NCBI RefSeq assembly: GCF_024756255.1
Contig: NZ_JANUHB010000002.1
Span: 372,001-436,000, forward strand
Direction: 5' to 3'
Length of the DNA stretch: 64,000 nt
Source: Massilia agilis
Lineage (GTDB): Bacteria > Pseudomonadota > Gammaproteobacteria > Burkholderiales > Burkholderiaceae_D
The position numbers were made by a program, and so were the translations under genes. The first letter of the stretch is position 1; each line of letters starts with the position of its first letter. This document shows positions 34,374 through 44,272 of the stretch, in pieces. The notes under the pieces are model-generated. The model was not told the origin of the DNA. It ran no database searches and saw only the letters and a list, made by a program, of their open reading frames with translations.

Positions 34374-36236
34374 ATGCCCACCTACCGTTCCCGCACCACC
34401 ACCCAAGGCCGCAACATGGCGGGCGCCCGCGCCCTGTGGCGCGCCACCGGCATGAAGGACGGCGACTTCGACAAGCCGATCATCGCCGTGGTGAACTCGT
34501 TCACCCAATTCGTGCCGGGCCACGTGCACCTGAAGGACCTGGGCCAGCTGGTCGCGCGCGAGATCGAGGCAGCCGGCGGCGTGGCCAAGGAATTCAACAC
34601 CATCGCCGTGGACGACGGCATCGCCATGGGTCACGGCGGCATGCTGTATTCGCTGCCCTCGCGCGACCTGATCGCCGACTCGGTCGAATACATGGTCAAC
34701 GCCCACTGCGCCGACGCAATGGTGTGCATCTCCAACTGCGACAAGATCACGCCGGGCATGCTGATGGCTGCCATGCGCCTGAACATCCCGGTGGTGTTCG
34801 TCTCGGGCGGGCCGATGGAAGCGGGCAAAGTGGTCAAGGTCGTCAACAACGACGAGAAGATCATCAAGCTGGACCTGATCGACGCCATGATCAAGGCCGG
34901 CGACTCGGCCGTGTCGGACGCCGATGTGCTCGAAGCCGAGCGTTCGGCCTGCCCCACCTGCGGCTCGTGCTCCGGCATGTTCACCGCCAACTCGATGAAC
35001 TGCCTGACCGAGGCGCTGGGCCTGTCCTTGCCGGGCAACGGCACCATCGTCGCCACCCACGCCGATCGCCGCGACCTGTTCCTGCGCGCCGGCCGCCTGA
35101 TCGTGGAACTGGCTAAACGGTATTACGAACAGGACGACGCGTCGGTCCTCCCGCGCAGCATCGCCACCAAGGCCGCGTTCGAGAACGCGATGGCGCTGGA
35201 CGTGTCGATGGGCGGCTCCACCAACACCGTGCTGCACCTGCTGGCCGCCGCGCACGAGGCGCAGGTCGAGTTCACGATGGCCGACATCGACCGCATCTCG
35301 CGCAAGGTACCATGCCTGTGCAAGGTCGCGCCGATGACCGACAAGTTCCACATCGAGGACGTGCACCGCGCCGGCGGCATCATCTCCATCCTGGGCGAGC
35401 TGGCACGCGCCGGCCTGCTCGACACGACGGTGCCGTCGGTGCACAGCAAGTCGTTGGCCGAGGCAATCGAGAAGTACGACATCCGCAGGAGCGCTGACCC
35501 GGCCGTGCACGAGCTGTTCCGCGCCGCGCCGGGCGGCGTGCCGACCCAGGTGGCGTTCTCGCAGTCCGAGCGCTACGCGCAGAACGACCTCGATCGCGCC
35601 ACCGGCTGCATCCGCGACCGCGAGCACGCCTATTCGCGGGACGGCGGCCTGGCTGTCCTGTACGGGAACATCGCCGAAAAAGGCTGCATCGTGAAGACTG
35701 CCGGCGTGGACGAGAGCATCCTCAAGTTCTCCGGCAAGGCGCGCGTGTTCGAGAGCCAGGACGCGGCAGTGGAAGCCATCCTCGGCGACCAGGTGCAGGC
35801 CGGCGACGTCGTCATCATCCGCTACGAAGGCCCCAAGGGCGGCCCCGGCATGCAGGAGATGCTGTACCCGACCTCGTACATCAAGTCCAAGGGCCTGGGC
35901 AAGGCATGCGCGCTGTTCACCGACGGACGCTTCTCGGGCGGCTCGTCGGGCCTGGTGATCGGCCACGCTTCGCCCGAAGCGGCGGAAGGCGGCGCGATCG
36001 GCCTGATCGAGGACGGCGATGCAGTCGATATCGACATCCCCAACCGCAAGATCGACCTGCGCGTGCCGGCCGACGAACTGGCGCGGCGCCGCGCGGCGAT
36101 GGAGGCACGCGGCCAGGACGCCTGGAAGCCGGTCAACCGCGACCGCGTGGTGTCGCAGGCGCTGCAAGCCTACGCCGCGCTGACCACGTCCGCCGACCGC
36201 GGCGCGGTGCGCGACCTGTCGCAACTGAAGCGCTGA
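34374..36236 (+). CDS. ilvD: dihydroxy-acid dehydratase
   Basis: The 620-residue enzyme removes water from 2,3-dihydroxy acids in isoleucine and valine synthesis. The iron-sulfur cluster cysteines lie in [10 protein letters not shown] and in [19 protein letters not shown]; the Mg-binding stretch [13 protein letters not shown] and the C-terminal [12 protein letters not shown] and [11 protein letters not shown] complete the signature. The length fits the 4Fe-4S type (about 615). AGGAGA lies 8 nt before the ATG. The gene is single, convergent with argO; no other ilv gene is near. Confidence 0.97.
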   Translation: MPTYRSRTTTQGRNMAGARALWRATGMKDGDFDKPIIAVVNSFTQFVPGHVHLKDLGQLVAREIEAAGGVAKEFNTIAVDDGIAMGHGGMLYSLPSRDLIADSVEYMVNAHCADAMVCISNCDKITPGMLMAAMRLNIPVVFVSGGPMEAGKVVKVVNNDEKIIKLDLIDAMIKAGDSAVSDADVLEAERSACPTCGSCSGMFTANSMNCLTEALGLSLPGNGTIVATHADRRDLFLRAGRLIVELAKRYYEQDDASVLPRSIATKAAFENAMALDVSMGGSTNTVLHLLAAAHEAQVEFTMADIDRISRKVPCLCKVAPMTDKFHIEDVHRAGGIISILGELARAGLLDTTVPSVHSKSLAEAIEKYDIRRSADPAVHELFRAAPGGVPTQVAFSQSERYAQNDLDRATGCIRDREHAYSRDGGLAVLYGNIAEKGCIVKTAGVDESILKFSGKARVFESQDAAVEAILGDQVQAGDVVIIRYEGPKGGPGMQEMLYPTSYIKSKGLGKACALFTDGRFSGGSSGLVIGHASPEAAEGGAIGLIEDGDAVDIDIPNRKIDLRVPADELARRRAAMEARGQDAWKPVNRDRVVSQALQAYAALTTSADRGAVRDLSQLKR

Positions 36237-36257
36237 TCGCGCGCGGCGGGAGTCGCT

Positions 36258-36872
36258 TCAGCCACGCAGCAGCAATCCCGCCAGCACCAGCATGGTGGCG
36301 CCGGTGAGCGCCTCCACCGCGCGCCACACGCCTGGCCGGCCGAGCACGAACGCGCAGCGCCGCGCCAGCAGCCCCAACGCCGAGAACCACAGCAGCGAAG
36401 CGGCCATCGCACCTGCCGCGAACGAGGTGCGGTGACCGGCCGCCAGGCTGCTGCCCACCGCACCCAGCAGCACCACGGTATCGAGATAGACGTGCGGATT
36501 GAGCAGCGACATGGCCAGCACTGCGGCCACCGCCGCCGTTGCCGTACCGGACTGCGCCCCGGCGACCAGCGACGGTCCATCTGCACCCTTCCAGGAACTG
36601 CCAAGGCACCGCAATCCGTACCACAGCAGGAAGGCCGCGCCCCCGTAACGACAGGCGGCCAGCACCAGCGGCGACGACTCGACCACCGCGCCCAGGCCGG
36701 CCATCCCCAGGGCGATCAGGAGCACGTCCACCAGCACGCAAATGGCCACCGTCAGCCCCACATGCCGGCCGCGGATGGCGGTGCGGATCACATGGGCGTT
36801 CTGGGCGCCGATCGGCATGATCAGGCTGGCGCCCATGCCCAGCCCCTGCACGAAAACCTGTTGGGAAAACAC
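36258..36872 (-). CDS. argO: LysE-family arginine exporter
   Basis: The 204-residue inner-membrane protein has six hydrophobic segments and closely follows ArgO: QGLGMGASLIMPIGAQN at the N-terminus, an internal acidic/basic loop, SLLNPHVYLDTVVLLGA and SLLWFSALGLLA. It exports arginine (and probably lysine or canavanine). I choose a GTG start at 36872 because AAGGAG sits 7 nt upstream and the homology starts there. It is divergent from the argP-type regulator gene, the classic arrangement. Confidence 0.88.
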   Translation of the reverse strand: MFSQQVFVQGLGMGASLIMPIGAQNAHVIRTAIRGRHVGLTVAICVLVDVLLIALGMAGLGAVVESSPLVLAACRYGGAAFLLWYGLRCLGSSWKGADGPSLVAGAQSGTATAAVAAVLAMSLLNPHVYLDTVVLLGAVGSSLAAGHRTSFAAGAMAASLLWFSALGLLARRCAFVLGRPGVWRAVEALTGATMLVLAGLLLRG

Positions 36873-36975
36873 TGCTTGCTCCTTCTGCTCGTCGAAAACC
36901 CGAGCATGCCTTCCGCTGCCCTCCTGCATCAACTATATTAACGAAATCTACTGAACCATAAGCCGCACTAATTAT

Positions 36976-37872
36976 ATGAACATCGATCCGCGCCGCAGCG
37001 AAGCGTTTGTCGCCGCCATCGACCACGGCAGCTTCGAGCAGGCGGCAGTCCAGCTGCACATCACGCCGTCGGCGGTCTCGCAGCGTGTTGCCGCGCTCGA
37101 GCAGGACATGGGCGCCCCCTTGCTCGTGCGTACCCGTCCGTGCCGGCCGACCGCTGCCGGCATCCGGCTGCTGCAGTTCCTGCGGCGGCGCGCGCTGCTG
37201 GAGGCGGAGTTCCTTGCCGAACTGGGCAACGATGCCGGTCCGGCGCGCGTGGCGCTCGCGGTGAACAACGACACGCTCTCCACCTGGCTGTTGCCGGCGC
37301 TCGCGCCCGTCCTGCTCAAGGAACAGTTGCTGGTCGAGTTCGTGCTGGACAACCAAGGCCACACCGCGGCCCTGCTCGAACAAGGCCAGGCAGTTGCCTG
37401 CATTTCGTCGGTCGCCGCGCCGGTGCGCGGCTGCAGTGTCACGCCGATGGGCCTGATGCGCTACCGCATGGTCGCTGCGCCGGCATTTGCCAGTCGCTGG
37501 TTCCCGGCCGGGATGAACCGCGAGGCCGCGCGGCGCGCCCCGGTGATGGTCTTTGACCGCAAGGACCTGTTGCAGACCAACTTCCTGCTGCAGCATTTTG
37601 GCCTGCCGGAAGGCGCCTATCCGTTCCACTACGTGCCGGCCAGCGAACCCTATGCCGAGGCGATCCGCCTGGGCCTTGGCTACGGCATGCTGCCGCTGGA
37701 ACAATGCGCGGCGATGCTGCAATCGGGAGCGCTGGTGGACCTGACGCCGGACTTGCACGTGGACGTTCCGCTGTACTGGCACGCGTGGCGGATCCAGCCG
37801 GCGCGGCTGGAGCGAATGGGCGCGGCGCTGCTGCAGGCCGCACGTTCGATCCTGTTGCCGCTGCCGGCCTGA
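36976..37872 (+). CDS. argP: LysR-type regulator ArgP
   Basis: The 298-residue regulator has an N-terminal winged helix-turn-helix (about 4-62, FEQAAVQLHITPSAVSQRVAALE) and a two-lobed effector domain. Features of the ArgP/IciA group are NNDTLSTWLLPAL, DNQGHTAALLEQGQ and FDRKDLLQTNFL. In E. coli the protein activates argO when arginine is bound and lysine opposes it. The divergent argO supports the assignment. The shared 103-bp gap is AT-rich for this genome and should contain both promoters. Confidence 0.9.
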   Translation: MNIDPRRSEAFVAAIDHGSFEQAAVQLHITPSAVSQRVAALEQDMGAPLLVRTRPCRPTAAGIRLLQFLRRRALLEAEFLAELGNDAGPARVALAVNNDTLSTWLLPALAPVLLKEQLLVEFVLDNQGHTAALLEQGQAVACISSVAAPVRGCSVTPMGLMRYRMVAAPAFASRWFPAGMNREAARRAPVMVFDRKDLLQTNFLLQHFGLPEGAYPFHYVPASEPYAEAIRLGLGYGMLPLEQCAAMLQSGALVDLTPDLHVDVPLYWHAWRIQPARLERMGAALLQAARSILLPLPA

Positions 37873-37978
37873 TGCACGGGCCAGTTGTTGAGTTAGGATA
37901 CAGCCTTCGACGGCTGCCCGCGGCAGCTCCTCTCACCGGCACCGCTGCGCGCGGCGCCCGACAGAAAAGGCCGCATTG

Positions 37979-39424
37979 ATGTTTCATGCCCTCAAAAACC
38001 TCTTCGACCTCCGGCAAGACCAGCACGACCACGACGTCATCGACCACAGCATCCGCGCCGGCGTGCGCATCGGCGGGACCAACCTCTGGGTGCTGTTCTT
38101 CGCCATCCTCATCGCCTCGGTTGGCCTGAACGTCAACTCGGCCGCCGTGATCGTCGGCGCAATGCTCATTTCACCGCTGATGCGGCCAATCCTTGGCATC
38201 GGCTATGGCGCGGCCATCAGCGACTTTGCCCTGATTCGCAGCGCCGCGCGCAGCCTGCTGATCTTTGCCGTGCTGAGCGTGCTGACCTCGAGCCTGTATT
38301 TCCTCGCCAGCCCGCTGACCCAGGCGCAGTCCGAACTGGTGGCCCGCACCACGCCCAACCTGTGGGACGTGCTGATCGCATTCTTCGGCGGCTGCGCCGG
38401 CATCATTGCCCAGACCCGTCGCGAAGAATCGACCGTGATCCCGGGCGCCGCCATCGCCACCGCGCTGATGCCGCCGCTGTGCACCGTCGGCTACGGCCTG
38501 GCCACGCACAACTGGGACTTCCTGCTGGGTGCGGCCTATCTGTTCGCCATCAACGCATTTTTCATCGCACTGTCCACCTTCCTGTTCGTCAAGCTGATGG
38601 GCTTTCCGGAACACGAACAAGCAACCCCCACGCTGCAGCGGCGCGCCCATGCCGTCATCGCGATCGGGGTGCTGGCGCTGGCCCTGCCCAGCGGCTACCT
38701 TGCCTATGGCATGGTGCGCGACCAGATGTTCCTCGCTACCAGCAAGGAAGTGCTGCGCGAGCTCGAGACCGAGCCGGGCTCCTTCGTCCTCTCGCGCGAG
38801 GTGTCGGTGCGCGCGCGCCGCGTGGCCGTCACGCTGGGCGGCACGCCCCTGCCAGCGGCCGCACAGGCACGGCTTTCCGGCCAGCTGCGCTCAGGTGGTT
38901 TTTCAAAGGCGACGCTGGTGGTGCGCCACGTGGGGCAGGAGAAGATCGACCTGGTGGCCCTGCGTGAAGAGCTCAAGCGCGACGTGTACAACAGCACCAT
39001 CGACGAGCTGCGCGACCGCGCATCCAAGGCCGATGAGCTGAACCTGCAGCTGTCGAAGATGCAGGAAGCGAAGGCGCTGCAAGGCGAGATCATTCGGGAG
39101 GTGCTGGCGCAGTACCCGTCCATCCAGAGGATTTCGATCGCCGACGGCACTGCGGCAACCCGCCCGGACACTGCGTCCCAGGCAAATGAGTCCACGCCCG
39201 CCACGGCGCCGGCTGCCGGCAACCAGGCGCCGACGGCGGTCACGATCGTCCTGATCCAGGCCCAGCCGGCCTTGGACAATGGCGATCTGGACCGGATCAA
39301 GGCCGGCCTCGGGGTGCGGCTGCAGGGAGCCCGGCTGGAGCTCGTCCAGCTTCCTGCTCCGCCACAACCAGCGGCAGTCGCACAGAACAATCGGCGCAAA
39401 TCCGGTCCGGACAAGCGCACCTGA
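37979..39424 (+). CDS. DUF389 multi-span membrane protein
   Basis: The 481-residue protein has a DUF389 core (about 20-260) with six hydrophobic segments including NVNSAAVIVGAMLISPLMRPI, GIIAQTRREE and IPGAAIATALMPPLCTVGYGLA, motifs characteristic of the family. A long soluble C-terminal part (about 260-481) has a helical segment with Glu/Lys periodicity near 340-385 and a Pro/Ala-rich linker. The role of DUF389 proteins is not established. AAAAGG precedes the ATG at 37979. A remnant of an MscS channel gene lies 38 bp downstream. Confidence 0.85.
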   Translation: MFHALKNLFDLRQDQHDHDVIDHSIRAGVRIGGTNLWVLFFAILIASVGLNVNSAAVIVGAMLISPLMRPILGIGYGAAISDFALIRSAARSLLIFAVLSVLTSSLYFLASPLTQAQSELVARTTPNLWDVLIAFFGGCAGIIAQTRREESTVIPGAAIATALMPPLCTVGYGLATHNWDFLLGAAYLFAINAFFIALSTFLFVKLMGFPEHEQATPTLQRRAHAVIAIGVLALALPSGYLAYGMVRDQMFLATSKEVLRELETEPGSFVLSREVSVRARRVAVTLGGTPLPAAAQARLSGQLRSGGFSKATLVVRHVGQEKIDLVALREELKRDVYNSTIDELRDRASKADELNLQLSKMQEAKALQGEIIREVLAQYPSIQRISIADGTAATRPDTASQANESTPATAPAAGNQAPTAVTIVLIQAQPALDNGDLDRIKAGLGVRLQGARLELVQLPAPPQPAAVAQNNRRKSGPDKRT

Positions 39425-39462
39425 ATACCTCCCTCATCAGCAATGCACCAAGGGATCACTGG

Positions 39463-39609
39463 ATGAATTACGTTTTCCTCGATCGTCGCGGCATCGAATT
39501 TCCGTTCCCGACGCAGACGCTGCACCTGGTCGATGCGGCCGCCGTCGGGGTGGCTTCGGTCGCCAGCACAGGCAGTGGCAAGGGGGTTCCCGCCACCACC
39601 CCGGCATGA
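39463..39609 (+). pseudogene. remnant of an MscS-type mechanosensitive channel (C-terminal end)
   Basis: A 48-codon frame begins MNYVFLDRRGIEFPFPTQTL. The stretch RRGIEFPFPTQTLHLV is a close match to the C-terminal signature of MscS-family channels (GIEIPFPQRTLH type), normally the last 20 residues of a protein of several hundred. The rest of the channel is absent: the codons before it give no membrane helix. There is no ribosome binding site at the ATG. It is best read as the tail left by a deletion between the DUF389 and DUF1622 genes. After it come 80 bp with nothing recognisable. Confidence 0.6.
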
Positions 39610-39688
39610 GCCGCAGGCTCGGCCAGGCTGCAGCAATCGTACGTCCTCAAACGACCTGTTCGGCTAGCATGTGGCCTGGAGGGCATGC

Positions 39689-40078
39689 ATGTTCGGCCAG
39701 GTCGAGGAACAAGTACAGTACTACGTGGAGTGGCTGCGGCTGCTGGTCGAGACGCTGGGCGCCCTGATCATCGCGGCCGGCGTGGCCGTGGTCGTCGTTG
39801 GCCTGGTCCGGCACGCGACCGTCAAGCAGCAAGCCAGCTTCACCCCGATCCGGCTGTCGTTCGCGCGCTTCCTTACGCTCGCGCTGGAACTGCAGCTGGC
39901 AGCCGACATCCTGTCGACATCGGTCGCGCCGAGCTGGGACCGGATCGGCAAGCTGGCCGCCATTGCGATCATCCGGACGGCGCTGAACTTCTTCCTGAGC
40001 CGCGAAATGAAGGACGAGCGGGCCAGCGAGGAACCGGCCCTGAAACCGCACCAGTCGATTGCGGACCGGTCACACTGA
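39689..40078 (+). CDS. DUF1622 membrane protein
   Basis: The 129-residue product has three hydrophobic segments: LVETLGALIIAAGVAVVVVG, LTLALELQLAADILSTS and LAAIAIIRTALNFFL, the typical DUF1622 layout with FTPIRLSFARFL before the second. The C-terminus is charged and cytoplasmic. Function is unknown. GGAGGG is 6 nt before this ATG. It is convergent with the cupin gene, the stop codons being 2 bp apart. Confidence 0.82.
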   Translation: MFGQVEEQVQYYVEWLRLLVETLGALIIAAGVAVVVVGLVRHATVKQQASFTPIRLSFARFLTLALELQLAADILSTSVAPSWDRIGKLAAIAIIRTALNFFLSREMKDERASEEPALKPHQSIADRSH

Positions 40079-40080
40079 CG

Positions 40081-40500
40081 TCAACGGCTGCCGGCGGCGG
40101 GCGGCCCGGCCAGGTACTCCTCGTCGGTGACCTTTTCCAGCCACTCGACGTTCTTGCCATCGAGCGCTTCCTGGATGGCGATGTGCGTCATCGACGTGGT
40201 CGGGGTCGCGCCATGCCAGTGCTTGTGGCCGGGCGGGCACCAGATCACATCGCCGGCGCGGATTTCCACGATCGGCTCACCCTCGCACTGGGTCCAGCCG
40301 CAGCCCGCGGTAACCACGAGCGTCTGTCCGAGCGGATGGGTGTGCCAGGCGCTGCGCGCGCCCGGCTCGAACGTGACGCTGGCCACCGAAACACGCGCCG
40401 GTGCGGGTGGAAAATTGAGCGGGTCGATCCGCACGCTGCCAGTAAAAAATTCGTCGGGGCCCTTCATCGAGGGCTGCGACCCCACACGTTTCAGTTCCAT
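40081..40500 (-). CDS. cupin-domain protein
   Basis: This is a 139-residue single-domain cupin. Motif 1 is [20 protein letters not shown] with two His and the acidic/Gln position; motif 2 is [10 protein letters not shown]. These bind one metal ion. Such (R)-mandelonitrile-lyase-like or quercetinase-like small cupins often travel with yahK-type aldehyde reductases and LysR regulators, as here, but the reaction is unknown. AAAAGG lies 7-8 nt before the ATG. It is the last gene of a leftward series. Confidence 0.87.
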   Translation of the reverse strand: MELKRVGSQPSMKGPDEFFTGSVRIDPLNFPPAPARVSVASVTFEPGARSAWHTHPLGQTLVVTAGCGWTQCEGEPIVEIRAGDVIWCPPGHKHWHGATPTTSMTHIAIQEALDGKNVEWLEKVTDEEYLAGPPAAGSR

Positions 40501-40545
40501 GTTTTTTCCTTTTCAAATGCTGGTCCCGGCGATGCTCGGGACTGC

Positions 40546-41439
40546 TCAGTCCTTCAAACGAATCGCGTCGATGACCAGTGCCAGCGCCCGCGATGAATGG
40601 CGCCGGCTCGGGTAGTAGGCGTGCAGGCCGGGGAAAGACGGGCACCAGTCTTCCATCACGCTCACCAGGCGCCCGGCCCGCACATGGGGTCCGGCCAGGT
40701 CTTCCGTCACGAACGCCAGGCCGCAACCGCTCAGCGCGGCGCCAAGCATCTGGTAAGCGCTATTGAAGATGAGCTGGCCGCGCGGGCGCATTTCCAGGTC
40801 GCGCCCTTCGTGCCGCAGCTCCCACGCGTAGACGCCACCGGCGCTCGCCAGGCGCAGGCCGACGCAGTTGTGTTTCGACAGGTCCTGGGGCGAGGCGGGC
40901 AGCGGCCGGTGCGCAAAGTAAGCGGGCGAGCCGACGATCATGGTGCGCATGTCCGGCGTCAGGCGCACCGCGATCATGTCCTTTTCCACCTGGTCGCCCC
41001 AGCGCACGCCGATGTCGTAGCGCTCGGCCGCGATATCGACCATGCGGTAATCGGCGCTGATCTCCACATGGATGTCCGGGTACTCCGGCAGCACCGCCGC
41101 CAGCCGCGGCCACAGCACGTTATCGATGACGTGGTCGGTAGCAGTGATGCGGATGGTGCCGGCCGGCTTGTCGCCCAGGTCGCTGACCGCGGCAATCTCC
41201 GCTTCGATCTCTTCCAGCCGCGGCGCCACGTTCTGCAGCAGCCGCTCGCCGGCTTCAGTGGGCGAGACACTGCGTGTGGTGCGCGTCAGCAGCCGCACGC
41301 CCAGGCGCGCCTCGAGTGCGCGGATGATGTGGCTGAGCGCGGACTGCGTCATGCCCAGCTTGGCCGCGGCGCGGGTAAAGCTGCGCTCGCGCGCCACGGC
41401 CAGGAACACGAGGATGTCGTTGATGTTTTCGCGTGCCAT
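40546..41439 (-). CDS. LysR-family transcriptional regulator
   Basis: The 297-residue regulator starts MARENINDILVFLAV; the HTH (about 18-40, FTRAAAKLGMTQSALSHIIR) is followed by LLTRTTRSVSPTEAGERLL and an effector domain with GTIRITATDHVIDNVLWPRL. This branch often controls nearby oxidoreductases and transporters. It lies downstream of the yahK-MFS pair and upstream of the cupin gene on the same strand, so all four could be one regulatory unit. A second possible ATG lies 9 bp upstream (MRQMAREN). Confidence 0.92.
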   Translation of the reverse strand: MARENINDILVFLAVARERSFTRAAAKLGMTQSALSHIIRALEARLGVRLLTRTTRSVSPTEAGERLLQNVAPRLEEIEAEIAAVSDLGDKPAGTIRITATDHVIDNVLWPRLAAVLPEYPDIHVEISADYRMVDIAAERYDIGVRWGDQVEKDMIAVRLTPDMRTMIVGSPAYFAHRPLPASPQDLSKHNCVGLRLASAGGVYAWELRHEGRDLEMRPRGQLIFNSAYQMLGAALSGCGLAFVTEDLAGPHVRAGRLVSVMEDWCPSFPGLHAYYPSRRHSSRALALVIDAIRLKD

Positions 41440-41473
41440 CTGGCGCATGAATGGTGTAGGTGAACGTTCGATT

Positions 41474-42673
41474 CTACTGCTTCGAGTCGCGGACCGACGA
41501 CGCGGCGCGCGCGGCCAGGAATGCGAGAACAGCCGCGAACACCAGCAGCGCTGCGCTGGCGCTGAACGTGGCCACATAACCCTGTCCATCGAACAGGATG
41601 CCGCCGGCCGCCGCGCCCGATGCGATCGCGAGCTGGACCACTGCGACCATCAGTCCACCGCCAGCCTCGGCATCGTCGGGCAGCGTGCGCGCCAGCCAGG
41701 TCCACCAGCCCACCGGCGCCGAGGTGCCAACCAGACCCCATGCGGCGAGCAGCAGCGCGGTCACGGAGGGCGAGCCGCCGAATGCCATGAGCCCGGTGGC
41801 GACCGCCGCCATGACCAAAGGGATGGCAACCAGGGTCCGGTACAGGCCATCCCGCAACAAGGTGCCGATCAGCGTGGTCCCGATGAAGCCCGCAATGCCG
41901 ATCACCAGCAGCATCAGCGACGTCATCGTGGCGCCAGCATGCGTCACGGTTTCCAGGAACGGCCGCAGATAGGTAAACAGCGCGAACTGCCCCATGAAGA
42001 ACACGCTGACCGCCGCCATGCCGAGCGCCACCGCCCGCCGCTTGAGCAGCGTGACGGCATTGCGCCCGTGTTGCCTTCGCGGGGCGGGCATTGGCGGTAA
42101 TCCGAACAGCTTCCACCCAAGGGCGACCGCGGCCACCGGCACCAGGCAAAAAAAGGCGCCACGCCAGCCGACGACCGCGCCGAGAAAGCTGCCGAGCGGC
42201 GCCGCCACCACGGTCGCCAGCGCATTGCCGCCGTTGACGACCGCCAGCGCCTTGGGAACCTGATGGTCGGGCACCAGCCGCATCGCTGTCGCCGCCGACA
42301 TCGACCAGAAGCCGCCGATGGCAATGCCGATGAATGCCCGGCCGGCCATGAACACCGGATAGTTCGGTGCGAAGGCGGCGATCGTGCCGGAGGCGATCAT
42401 CAGCATCGTCAGCGCCAGCAACAGCAGTTTGCGGTCGAGTTTTCCCGCCAGCGAAGACAGCGACAGGCTGGTGATGAGCGCGAACGCCCCGGAGACCGAA
42501 ATGGCTTGCCCGGCCTGCCCTTCGGTCACGAGAAGATCGGCCGCAACGGGCGTGAGCAGGCTGACCGGCATGAACTCGGCGGCAACTAGCGCGAACGCGC
42601 CCAGCGACAGCGCAAAGACGCCGCCCCAGGCTGCCGGCGCCGGGATCTCACGCGTACACACTTGTGGCTGCAT
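41474..42673 (-). CDS. MFS transporter of the NepI/DHA1 type
   Basis: The 399-residue protein has twelve hydrophobic segments and the DHA1 signatures of the NepI branch: VAAEFMPVSLLTPVAADL, GRAFIGIAIGGFWSMSAATAMRLVP, GNALATVVAAPLGSFLG and APVGWWTWLARTLPDDAE. NepI exports purine ribonucleosides in E. coli; the substrate here could differ. Its start is 3 bp after the yahK stop, so the two genes are one transcript. No good ribosome binding site is seen at the ATG, in line with coupling to yahK. Confidence 0.88.
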   Translation of the reverse strand: MQPQVCTREIPAPAAWGGVFALSLGAFALVAAEFMPVSLLTPVAADLLVTEGQAGQAISVSGAFALITSLSLSSLAGKLDRKLLLLALTMLMIASGTIAAFAPNYPVFMAGRAFIGIAIGGFWSMSAATAMRLVPDHQVPKALAVVNGGNALATVVAAPLGSFLGAVVGWRGAFFCLVPVAAVALGWKLFGLPPMPAPRRQHGRNAVTLLKRRAVALGMAAVSVFFMGQFALFTYLRPFLETVTHAGATMTSLMLLVIGIAGFIGTTLIGTLLRDGLYRTLVAIPLVMAAVATGLMAFGGSPSVTALLLAAWGLVGTSAPVGWWTWLARTLPDDAEAGGGLMVAVVQLAIASGAAAGGILFDGQGYVATFSASAALLVFAAVLAFLAARAASSVRDSKQ

Positions 42674-42676
42674 CGA

Positions 42677-43726
42677 TCAAGCGGCCAGCGTGGCGTTGTC
42701 GATCACGAACCTGTACTTGACGTCGCCCTTGAGCATGCGCTCGTAGGCTTCGTTGATCTCGTCGGCGCGGATCATCTCGATGTCCGCCACGATGCCGTGC
42801 TCGGCGCAAAAGTCGAGCATCTCCTGCGTTTCAGGTATGCCGCCGATCATCGAGCCGGCGATCGCCCGGCGCTTGGTGATCAGGTTGAACACCTGCGGCG
42901 ACGGATGCGGCGAAGCCGGCGCACCGACCAGCACCATGGTCCCGTCGCGCTTGAGCAGCGCAAGGTAGGCGTCCAGGTCATGCGGCGCGGCGACCGTGTT
43001 GACGATCAGGTCCAGGCTCTTGCCGCGTGCTGCCATGGCGGAGGCATCGCGCGACACGACCACCTCATGCGCGCCCAACGCCTCCGCGTCCTGGCGCTTC
43101 GATTCCGAGGTCGTGAACGCGACCACGTGCGCGCCCATCGCACGCGCGAGCTTGATGGCCATGTGGCCAAGGCCACCGATACCGACGATGCCGACCTTCT
43201 TGCCGGGGCCGGCGTTCCAATGGCGCAGCGGCGAATACGTGGTGATGCCGGCGCACAGCAGCGGCGCCACCGCGGCCAGTTGCGCTTCCGGGTGGCGCAC
43301 CTTCAGCACGAACCGCTCGTGGACTACCACCTGCTGGGAATAGCCGCCCAGCGTGTGGCCCGGCGCATCCGGCGTGGATCCGTTGTAGGTGCCGACCATG
43401 CCGTCGCAGTAGTTTTCCAGGCCCGCTTCGCAGTCCTCGCAATGCTGGCAGCTGTCCACCATGCAGCCGACGCCGACGAGATCGCCGACTTTGACGCCGG
43501 ACACGTGGTCGCCCACCGCCGACACGCGGCCGACGATTTCATGGCCGGGCACGCATGGGTACAGTGTGCCGGCCCACTCCGCGCGCACGGTGTGCAGGTC
43601 GGAATGGCAGACGCCGCAAAACGCGATGTCGATCCGGACGTCGTGGTGTCCGGGCGCGCGGCGGGTAATATCGAGCGATTCGAGCGGCTTGTCGGCCGCG
43701 AGGGCGCCGTAAGCTTTTACAGTCAT
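42677..43726 (-). CDS. yahK: NADPH-dependent zinc alcohol dehydrogenase / aldehyde reductase, YahK type
   Basis: The 349-residue enzyme follows E. coli YahK almost throughout. The catalytic zinc ligands are in FCGVCHSD and PGHEIVG; the structural zinc cysteines are C93, C96, C99 and C107 (DSCQHCEDCEAGLENYC). The Rossmann motif is VGIVGIGGLGHMA. The closing FCAEHGIVADIEMIRADEI is diagnostic for the subfamily. It reduces a broad range of aldehydes to alcohols. AAAGGA lies 7 nt before the ATG at 43726; the frame continues upstream without a start signal. Confidence 0.95.
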   Translation of the reverse strand: MTVKAYGALAADKPLESLDITRRAPGHHDVRIDIAFCGVCHSDLHTVRAEWAGTLYPCVPGHEIVGRVSAVGDHVSGVKVGDLVGVGCMVDSCQHCEDCEAGLENYCDGMVGTYNGSTPDAPGHTLGGYSQQVVVHERFVLKVRHPEAQLAAVAPLLCAGITTYSPLRHWNAGPGKKVGIVGIGGLGHMAIKLARAMGAHVVAFTTSESKRQDAEALGAHEVVVSRDASAMAARGKSLDLIVNTVAAPHDLDAYLALLKRDGTMVLVGAPASPHPSPQVFNLITKRRAIAGSMIGGIPETQEMLDFCAEHGIVADIEMIRADEINEAYERMLKGDVKYRFVIDNATLAA

Positions 43727-43920
43727 GGGGATTCCTTTCAGGTGTTGCGAAGACCTGGCCGGCACTGGTTCATGCCGCCGGGCCATGCTGGCAAAACAGC
43801 ATGGTAGCGGCAAACCAGACTGGAAAACGCGGCTGATTTTGCTTGGCCTTATGAATCCCGCTCATGAATCGGCGACCGGTTTGGCCGCACGGGCATCATG
43901 AAACGATCGACAGCCGGATG

Positions 43921-44238
43921 CTACAGAAGCCCGATCGCCTGCTTCAACTGCGCCAGCCGCTCCTTGTTGACGCAATAGCACACACGCTTGTCGTCGGACG
44001 CGCCTTCGATCAGGCCGGCCTCTTTCAGGATCGTGACGTGCTGCGAGATCGTGGAGGCGGCCAGCGGCAGCACGTCGGTCAGCTTCCCGAAATAGCAATC
44101 GCCATAGTCCGCCAGATGCCTGAGCAGGCGCACGCGGGCAGGATGGCCGAGCGCCTTGCACATGCGCGCAAGGTCATCGGCGTCAATGTCGGGGGCATCG
44201 TTTGCGCCCGGGCGGGGGCCGCAGCAGGAACTGGTCAT
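43921..44238 (-). CDS. ArsR-family repressor, first of two
   Basis: The product (105 residues from the second possible ATG, 115 from an ATG at 44268) has a winged HTH: LARMCKALGHPARVRLLRHLAD, then LAASTISQHVTILKEAGLIEG. It begins MTSSCCGPRPG, with vicinal Cys5-Cys6, and also has the Cys pair in KRVCYCV. Such Cys pairs bind As(III) or Sb(III) and release the repressor from DNA. It is the last gene of the leftward arsenic arm, 35 bp after the MFS gene. Confidence 0.85.
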   Translation of the reverse strand: MTSSCCGPRPGANDAPDIDADDLARMCKALGHPARVRLLRHLADYGDCYFGKLTDVLPLAASTISQHVTILKEAGLIEGASDDKRVCYCVNKERLAQLKQAIGLL

Positions 44239-44272
44239 CGGGTCATTGATGGTTGGGCGGATCAGCATATCA

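Noticed and set aside
44239-44268. Longer start for the first ArsR at 44268
   Set aside because: Neither start has a clear ribosome binding site; the shorter one places the SSCCGPRPG motif at the N-terminus. Not settled by sequence alone.
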